From NCBI GenBank assembly GCA_002102555.1, contig MCFL01000245.1:1-35629 (forward strand): a stretch of DNA of 35,629 nt, read 5' to 3'. The notes under the pieces were generated by a model. It had not been told where the DNA came from. It searched no databases and worked only from the letters and a program-made list of their open reading frames with translations. The DNA is from Catenaria anguillulae PL171 (taxonomy: Eukaryota > Blastocladiomycota > Blastocladiomycetes > Blastocladiales > Catenariaceae). Shown piece by piece: positions 28,195 to 35,629 of this stretch (position 1 is its first letter; each line of letters begins with the position of its first letter). Made by a program: the position numbers and the translations under genes.

Positions 28195-30340
28195 TTACCT
28201 ATCCAAGACCGGCTTCTTAAAGTATCCCCAATCCCGAATCCACCTCGTTCCCTTTCCATCCGGCTCTGCAAGAGAATACAGATTCTTGACCACCCGATAC
28301 TCGACCGCATCACACTGTTCCCGGCTCCACTTGATCTTTTCCCGCTGCCGTTGGTACTCATCGAGTGGATCCTTGTCGGATAGTGGCGGGTCTCGGATCG
28401 GGAACTGGTCACGAGATTGTCGGGACAGGTTTGGTAAAACGGGAAGCGGGTGAGCCTCGGTCGTGTAGACCCATTCTGGTCCGTTGAACTCGTTGTCCGG
28501 GTCAAAGAGGAGGTACAAATACTTGAGCGTCTCGGAGAGGAAGAATGATTCTTGTCTATCTTGAAGTTCCAGGTTCTCGACATTGCGAATGCCAGCGAAT
28601 CCGCATTCGGTCCGAGTACTAGTTCAAGTGCGCAGCAAAATGTCTCTGGACATGTTAGGATGACAAACGGAAAATCGGACGGGCAGCAAGCAAAGGACGA
28701 ATCGTACAAGTCAAACATACGCTTCATCAACTCAAAACCAGCCTCAATCATGCCTGGATCCTTCGTCGCCTGATAAACGGCCAGCATGGACTCGATATGC
28801 TCTGGCCGCTGCGGCCCAATCGCGCGACTCGGTGAACGACCAATAGTTGACGTTGACGAGCTCGGGCAAGAACGGGTAACACGCTGACCAGCTGCGACAT
28901 CCTCTCCATCATACCTGTTGCCCGAAACACGTCCCCTGCCAACACTTGCAACCCCGGCCCAAAAATGCTTGCAGGGACGAAAACGTGGGTGAATTGACCG
29001 TACCGGACTGCATATTGACCAGAATGTGCCACCCGTTGTAATTTACATGCCGCTCCACGGCCGTGTACGAATCGATAAACAGCTGGTACCAGAAGGGATC
29101 GTGGAACACGAGATACGTTTTCAAAAAGTACTCAAACGCCGAGTCCATTGCGCCCGCAATGCCCGACGCCGTTGCAGTCCATTCTTGCGTCAGGGAATCA
29201 ATGGTGGTTGCCCAGCAGGTCGTACGAGCTGCGCTTGCTCCCAAATGACGCGCGCAGCGCGTTTGGCGGCTTGCATGTAGGTCCGAGTCGTTGGTGAGGT
29301 GCGACAAGTAGCCGAATTCGAGCGACAGCGACCAGTGCGCAGGCAGTGCACACGACGGGGGTTTCGCCAATGGGAACGCCATACCGTAGGTTGACGGTTC
29401 CGTAAGGAATGCCGGATGCGGGAGTGAAGGCCCACATAAGGCGCTTGCCGAGATCTTCGGCGAGGGGAAGAAGTTTGCCGGAATAGACGCCTTTGAGCTT
29501 GCGCTCGGCAATGACGTGAGCGGAGAGAAGTCCTCTGAGGAGAGAAACGAAAATGCCGCACACGGGTAAGAATTCAGACAGGGGACGAGTTCAAACAAAC
29601 GAGAGGAAGCATGTGTACCCAAGGATGCGAATGTTGGTTTCAAAGATGGAAACGTTGGTATCAATGTCAAAGTTGCGGATTCTCTCGATGATGGTGATGG
29701 TGCGAGCAAACTCGGACCATTCGCCCATGATCTGCCAACGAGCAGCCAGAACAACAGGAGTGAGAACGGAAAACCATGGGAGCGACACATGAAAGAAGGA
29801 CGTACTGCGAGAGTATCGGCTGCGTCGATGAGTGTGATAAAGATGTTCCCGTGGACCTTTTGGCCTTTACATGAAATGGGTGCGAGTTCGTCGTGAGGTA
29901 CCCATGCAGGAGGTAGTTGTTCCATGCGTGAAAGAACATTTCCTTGACGAGATCTCTATACACGGGAAGAATATGAGAATGCAATCTTCCGCCACGGTTG
30001 GAAGAGGGCGAATCCGTTGGGGTACTACTTTGCGAGCGTCGTGTTGACTGGCCCATGACCACCGCGGGTGCGGAAAATGGTCTCGTTCAAGCCAACAATG
30101 GTCGATTTTGTAAAGGGATCCCATTTAGAATGCGTGTACGCATCGAGCGGATCGGGAAAGTCATAACTTCGCTTGACGTGCGAGGCCTGTGGAGCCTTGA
30201 GAGGAAGAGGAAGCGTTGCCCCTTCGATGGTTTGCTGGAGATCTTGCGTTGGCGCGACGAGCGAGGATCAAATCGAGGCAGCAAAAAGTTGCGGCAAAGA
30301 CCAGGACAAGTATGAGGAGGAAGCGCAGTGTGTTTGCCAT
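28195..30340 (-). CDS. EDEM/Htm1-type GH47 alpha-mannosidase with several apparent frame changes
   Basis: Minus strand. The family trims mannose from misfolded glycoproteins in the ER for degradation. Recognisable blocks in order: a signal anchor after the ATG at 30340; EMFFHAWNNYL; HDELAPISCKGQ; NFDIDTNVSIFETNIRIL; GIPYGTVNLRYGVP; SLSLEFGYLSHLTNDSD; GLQVLAGDV; RPEHIES; and KYLYLLFDPDNEF near the end. Introns fit at 30028-29956, 29805-29732, 29618-29535 and 28707-28619. However, the conserved sequence jumps frame about eight times (near 30230-30340, 29900, 29333, 29280, 29236, 29204, 28963, 28870 and 28825), each explained by one base. Sequence error or recent decay are both possible. Confidence 0.8.
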
Positions 30341-30876
30341 GGTGGAGATGACGAGCATGGTCGTCGCCCAATACCTAGCTAAGGTCGAAACGGGTTGTAT
30401 GGGATCACGTTGGCTCCAACCAAAGTGGAATAGGTGTTGATGGTGGTGGGGTTGCTGGTTGGGGGTGAGAATTTGCTATTGTTTCATCATGTGCATGTGT
30501 GCTGGGAGCTTGTACATTGCCCAATGAGCTCTGAGCATTTCACTGCCAAAGGAGTGCTGGGTCGACGACTCGCCGTCTCGGCCCGCGGTTGGCGAGTTGG
30601 CCCAGCTCAGCAACGAAATGGCAAACGTTCTCTGGCCGTTCGTCAGAACTTTCTGAACCTTCTGAATCTTCCCATGCGCTTCGTCAAACGTTCTTGATGA
30701 CTTTCCCCGACGCAGAGACCGAAATTAATGCACATGTATGGCTGCATGCCTCAATATGTCGACGAAGTGCTGAAATGATACTGCCCCCAACTGCCCGCAG
30801 AACTTTACGCAATCCACGGCCCTGTCCCGTCCGCCATGTATCCGTCGTTATCCACCCTGCATTCCCATCTGCAACC
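30341..30876. promoter_or_regulatory. divergent promoter between GH47 and Zap1-like genes
   Basis: 536 bp with start codons facing away on each side. At 30646-30672 the unit GAANNTTCN is repeated three times head to tail, resembling a heat-shock element with 1-bp instead of 2-bp gaps between palindromes. No zinc-responsive element of the ACCTTNAAGGT type was seen. Confidence 0.4.
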
Positions 30877-33721
30877 ATGACCCCGCCCACCCACTCCAGC
30901 TCCACCCACCTTCTTCCACCCATGCCTGGCTCGGCGACGGTGCCCGATCAATCCACGCCCAACGGCCACGGCCAAGGTCAAGGTCAAGGCCAAGGGCGAG
31001 ACTCGAGCGATTGGCTTGGCCCCGCTCTCGATCACTTCATGTCCCAGACGACGGCCGCGCAACCGCCCAACAAGAGCGCCAGTACCGTCAGCAACCGTGA
31101 CCAGCACACACTGCTCGAAACTTTGGGCCTGACTCCCGCTGCTGCTCCTGCCCCGCCTTTTGTGCCCACGTCCACTGCTGCCGCCACATTTCCAGGCATG
31201 CCGCCGATACACCCAAACCCAGCCAGCGCCTCAAGTGCTGCCAACCTGGGCACCCGATCGGCGGCACCACCCATGTCCGCGACAGCATTCAGTAATCTCT
31301 TCTTATCTGATTACTCCTTTTCGCCATCCGCGCCCCCGCCGTCTTTCTCGCTTCCTTTTCCTCTGCCCAACCACATGGCCAATCCCCCTCCAAGCTCAAA
31401 CATCAACGGCGCTTGGCCCAATCACTCTCCAGTGCCACTTGGCCCGCCCCCCTCATCCTGGGGACCGTCTGGTCTCCATCAGCACCAACCCAACCCCTTT
31501 GTTCCGTCTCACGGGCCGCCAACACAACCATTACACGGGCAAACACAACCAAATCCCCTTTCTCTGCCCATGGCCTACTCGATTCCCATGTACCAATCCC
31601 GCTGCCACCTGCGCACCAAGGCTCATCCCATCCCAATCAACAAACCTTACCCATACCCATGCCCATGCCACCTGTACCAAGCCATCAGCCGCACCCGGGC
31701 AACAGCTCTCGATCGGCACCACCGCCACCGCCGCCATCATCTTCGAGATCTGGCCCCGCGTCCCTGGATTTTATGCATCTGCTCGACATGACGCCGCCCG
31801 GTTCATCCTCGTCGGCAACCGTACCGTCTGCAACACCGTTTGACTTTCCCCTCTTTCATACCACACCCAGCCTCGCACCTCCTGCAGGCCCCGTGCCGCA
31901 TCTTTTCTCGCCCGATCAAGCTGCACCACTCGATGCACCGCCGCGTATCGAGGAGCGTGTTTCGACCGAATCGGCGCATTGTCCAGAAACCAACCGCATC
32001 GTGACGCGAACAACAACAACAAGAACTTCTGCTTCGGGGTCAACCACCATGACAACCACAACGACCGTCTACTCCATGTCGTCCCCACCACAAACTCCCA
32101 TGTCGCCCGGCTTGGTCGAGGACCTTTTGCCACCCAGCCTGTTCAACCGCTCTCGCGACGCCATTGAGCAGCAGCCTCGGAATGGACCATCATCAAGCAC
32201 ACGAAGGAAACGGTCCGCATCGCTTGATGGCGGGATACACGATCATCAGAGGCTAGCCAGCAGCGCAAGCACTGACAGCGGCAATACTCTTCCGGCCGCC
32301 GGCCGACCAAGCGCGCTCGCGCCAACAGCAGCTCGGTTCTTCCCGGAAGCATCCCGTTCTCGCCTCTTCTCGTTCCGGCCGACTCGGCACGCTCAACCAC
32401 CCGCGCACCGACAGCCCCACCTTCATCACGTTCGGCCGCCTCTGCTCACCGGCGCGCTCGTGCCTCATCCCACGACCCAACCGTGCACACGCACGACAAT
32501 GGCGGCGACGACGCCGACGCAGCCACCCCTCCTCCAGACTCGGTCACGCGATGCCTGTGGTTCACATGCTCTGCCACCTTCTCGGACGCTGCACAACTCG
32601 TCCCGCACTTGTCTACGGCACACACGCCCGCCAACCACAACAAGACCAAACGTGCAAGTGGGGCGGCGCGGCGTGCGGGAAATGGGCAACACGCGATTTG
32701 CATCCACGGACGAGCTCGTTAATCATTTGCTTGAAACACACATTCGGCCATCTTTGATGAAGGCGGGCATCAGTGTGATCAGCAGGGCGGCGAGGGCGAG
32801 CATGCGCACGATCACGAGCATGGACACGGACATGAGCATGCCGACGCCGAGGGTGACGGTGACGGGCACGGGCATGAGCACCATGGGCATGCGGCGGTGG
32901 CAACACCCAACCAAGACCCGCCGCCAACAACCGACGGGGCATCCGCGGCCGATAGTGCTGCCACGGGCGACCAACCCCAACAGCCGACCCACGATCTGCA
33001 CGTGTGCTTGTGGACGGAATGCGGGCTTCACTTTGGCTCCTTTTCGGACCTGACGGTGCACGTGTCGCAAGACCACGTCGGCGCAAAGCAATCGTCGTAC
33101 GTGTGCCGGTGGCGCGATTGTGACCGTGGCGGGCGCCCCTTTGCACAGCGCCAAAAGGTGATGCGGCATTTACAAATGCACACTGGATGGAAGCCGTACG
33201 AATGTACGACGTGTGCGCAGAGGTTTTCCGAACATACGGTCCTTGTGTCGCACATGAGAACACATTCGGGTCCGTCTGTTCCTTTTTCGCGTTGGTTTCA
33301 CTGAGCTTGCTCGTTGCACATGAACGACTGACACATTTTTGACCTCACATACGCAGGCGAAAAACCATTCACGTGCGACTTTGCCAACTGCTCCAAATCC
33401 TTTTCGATTGCCGGCGCACTCACCGTGCACAAGCGCACACATACTGGCGAGCGCCCGTTTGTGTGCAAACACCAAGGGTGCGACAAGCGGTTCAACGAGT
33501 CGAGCAACTTGACCAAGCATATGCGAACGCACACGCTCGATCGCCCCTTTCGGTGTCCCGTGTGCGAGCGCGGGTTTGCGAGGTCGGATCAAGCCAAGCG
33601 GCATTTGGAGACGGTCCATCAGGCCGCGGCCGCAGCGGCCACGACTCCGCGGCGGGGCAGCGCGACGGTGGGGATGGCGACGAGGGATGGCTGTCGAGGA
33701 GGGCGAGGGAGGAGCCCATGA
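30877..33721 (+). CDS. Zap1-like zinc-responsive C2H2 transcription factor with frame changes
   Basis: Start ATG at 30877 (MTPPTHSSS). A long Pro/Ser/Gln-rich N-terminus is followed by two fingers (about 32545-32620 and 32652-32735), a His/Asp/Glu-rich stretch (about 32766-32898) and six fingers (33001-33620). The last group matches the Zap1 DNA-binding domain in order and wording (RHLQMHTGWKPYEC, KSFSIAGALTVHKRTHTGE, KRFNESSNLTKHMRTHT). In Zap1 the two upstream fingers sense zinc. An 87-bp intron (33270-33356) keeps frame. The coding frame shifts at about 31600-31700, 32400-32530, 32660-32700 and 32740-32760 while protein similarity continues, so the model is incomplete. Confidence 0.78.
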
Positions 33722-34074
33722 AGATGTGTGGCGACGGGCAGGAGGCGGATCAAGCGACGTGACGTGTATGCAGTTGACAATTTCTATATGCTTTTTGTGC
33801 CTTTTGCGCGGCTGGCAGCCTGGTTTGGTCCTAGCGATCGTGTCATGTTGTTTTCCTTCCTTGGTATATTCCTTCAGTTGTTGCTTTTCTTTTCAACGTG
33901 GCATTTGTTCCTTGTAAAGTCCCATCATTTTTTCAGCTTGGCCGACACCTTTTCGTTTCGGTAACGTGATGCCAAGGCGGCTTTTCTGTCGCGACGGCTG
34001 GTACTTCTCAACATACCTGCAGCTGCAGCAACCCGGCAATCGACCGAAGTCGTCCATATGTATGTGCACGTGTG
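33722..34074. other. intergenic, nothing recognised
   Basis: About 350 bp between the Zap1-like gene and the lyase gene. It is AT-richer than its surroundings, with no motif or open frame I can support. Confidence 0.5.
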
Positions 34075-35585
34075 ATGGCGGCCCTGAGCAATTGTGCCAC
34101 TCTCGCATCATATTCCGACCTACTAATGCAAATGCTTCAACGTATCATGATCCGCTCGATTTCTATCCTCCGACCTGTCGCCGTGTCTGCTGTCTTCAAG
34201 CGCGCCGCGGTGCCCGCCCTTTCACAGGTCGATGCCACAACATCAGCGCCGCTGATCGGCCGGGCCATCGTGGGTGTTCTGAAAGTCGAGCCCATTTCTC
34301 GTCTGCTCCCACTGGATCGCCCTCGGGAGCAACAACACGGCAAGCTCATCCACCGGGCAACCCAACGCTTCGCCTCAATCCAGCTCGCCCGGCCAACCCG
34401 GGGCCGCTACAGCGGCTACGTTGACACCAGCCTCGCTGCTCTCACGCCCGGAACGCGTGCGCCGGTCGCTCTTCAACGGTGCGTGCCAATGACAGCGTCA
34501 AGTCTCATCCCGTGTATTCCGTTGACGTGGGAGACACTTTTGTTGCCAGTTCCCGGAAGCGACGAGCGCAAGATGGCCAAGGCCAAGACCCTTGGCGCAG
34601 ACTCGATTGTGTTTGATCTCGAGGACGGCGTGCCCATGGATCGCAAGGGTCGGCGAGGCAGCTTGTGTTTGATGCGCTCGAGGTGCGCCGGCTTTTCCGC
34701 CAAGCATTTGACAAGACGTGAGACTGATGGCGACTTGTTCTGCAAATAGAGTTTTGACCTGGGCCACCGCGAGCGTGCGGTTCGCATCAATGCCGTCGGG
34801 TCGGGATTGGAGGTGGACGATTTGAATGTCATTGTACGCTTCCTGTTGCAGCATCCACGCTTGACAGGGCACTCGCTGACCACTGCATTTTGGGGGGATC
34901 AAAGCTTCACTCGACCCGCCTCCAATGCATTGTGATCCCCAAAGTCAACACGGCCAGTGACGTTCAATTTGTCGACCGCATGATTGATTCGATTGCCCCC
35001 GAATCAAAGTATGTACGCTCTGCCGATTTGTCTTGTGTAATAAATTGCCCACTCTGACATCTCTCGTGATCCAGCCGGCCCAACATCCGCCTCATTGCCT
35101 GCATCGAATCTGCCATGGGCCTTCTCAACCTTCGTGAAATCGCCTCGTCCTCTCCGCGACTCGACGCCCTCGTGTACGCTTCCGAGGACCTATGTGCCGA
35201 CATGGGCATGGTGCGCACTGCCTCGCGTCTCGAACTGCTCTACTCGCGATCGGCTGTCGTGACTGCCGCATGTGCATACGGGCTGCAAGCCATTGACCTG
35301 GTGTGCATTGACTACAAGGACCATGATGTGCTGTCCGAAGAGTGCAGGGAAGGCAGGCAAATGGGGTTTACGGGCAAGCAGGCCATTCATCCGGGCCAGA
35401 TTGATGGCATTCAGAAGCATTTTTCGCCGACCGAGGCCGAGGTCCAGCGCGCAACAAAGATTGTCGAGGGTATCGCGAGTATGTGGCCAAGGGCAAGGGC
35501 GCTTTGTGCTTGAGGGAAGATGATTGATGCCCCGGTGGTCAAGTGGGCAGAGCGTTTGTTGGCAAAGGCGCAGTTTATGAATTGA
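34075..35585 (+). CDS. CLYBL: CitE/CLYBL-like mitochondrial lyase (HpcH/HpaI aldolase superfamily)
   Basis: The N-terminus (ATG 34075 or 34132) is Arg/Ser/Ala-rich like a mitochondrial presequence. The barrel begins LLLPVPGSDERKMAKAK, with metal-site VFDLEDGV, then VRINAVGSGLE, CIVIPKV, ACIESAMGLLNL and GFTGKQAIHPGQI. Animal CLYBL is a (R)-citramalyl-CoA lyase/malate synthase protecting B12 metabolism. Introns fit at 34683-34749, 34834-34904 and 35009-35074. One base seems missing near 34647 (KG to SARQLVF) and about three near 35474 and 35514-35522. Read as given, the protein stops at 35513. The family's C-terminus (MIDAPVVKWAERL) follows in another frame to 35585. Confidence 0.8.
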
Positions 35586-35629
35586 CTTCAAGCATCGGAT
35601 GTGGAGCAAGTGTCTTGTTGTACAAGAGT

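Noticed and set aside
25020-28787. One uninterrupted minus-strand frame of 1,255 codons
   Set aside because: It runs by chance from the GH47 gene across the intergenic region into the kinase and reads through two kinase introns. The kinase starts at 27614.
34718-34751. 32-34-bp GTGAGA...AG intron in the CitE-like gene
   Set aside because: Too short. The donor GTGCGC at 34683 gives a 67-bp phase-0 intron and joins LVFDALE to SFDLGHRE as the family requires.
1-35629. CRISPR array, operons, rRNA genes
   Set aside because: No regularly spaced repeats and no rRNA signatures. Introns show this is nuclear eukaryotic DNA, where operon logic does not apply.

Overview
This window is nuclear DNA from a eukaryote, most likely an early-diverging zoosporic fungus (Blastocladiomycota or a chytrid; this is inference). 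Three things point there. Genes carry short introns (about 60-90 bp) with GTAC/GTGC-type donors. There is a Zap1-like zinc-responsive transcription factor and a Jip5/WDR55 homologue. A family C (GABA-B-like) GPCR sits beside a chromodomain Ty3/gypsy element. Base composition is moderately GC-rich and genes are tightly packed on both strands.

Positions 1-12,470 are an accessory, repeat-rich block. A whole-looking Ty3/gypsy chromovirus (683-7492) has identical LTRs and a 5-bp target duplication. It is followed by a 577-bp palindromic element (7614-8190) with tRNA-like promoter boxes. Next comes a decayed Pif1-type helicase fragment with an internal tandem duplication (about 8916-10360), lying between inverted 21-mers. 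Last is a 1.2-kb Mutator-like nonautonomous element (11150-12358) with a perfect 9-bp target duplication, which encloses a second, nearly perfect palindrome (11510-12061) of the same tRNA-like design.

Positions 12,470-28,200 are ordinary, clean genes. In order they are an ING-family PHD protein (+), a family C GPCR with a C-terminal PH-like domain (+, 7 exons), SPO11 (+, 2 exons), WDR55/Jip5 (-), an Rpr2/Rpp21-like RNase P subunit (+), an unrecognised possibly carrier-like protein (-), MIA40 (+, with a likely 5' UTR intron) and a CaMKK/Sak1-like kinase (-, 3 exons). These act in chromatin reading, signalling, meiotic break formation, ribosome and tRNA maturation, mitochondrial import and Snf1/AMPK control. 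They look like housekeeping neighbours rather than one pathway.

Positions 28,195-35,585 hold three more recognisable genes: an EDEM-type GH47 mannosidase (-), a Zap1-like C2H2 factor (+) and a mitochondrial CitE/CLYBL-like lyase (+). Each shows several apparent one-base frame changes while the conserved protein sequence continues in another frame. The clustering suggests a locally poor consensus sequence or, less likely, neighbouring gene decay.

The best candidate for something undescribed is the pair of palindromic elements. In each arm a TATA motif, tRNA-like A/B boxes and a T-run point inward, as two convergent Pol III-like units that would make self-complementary RNA.
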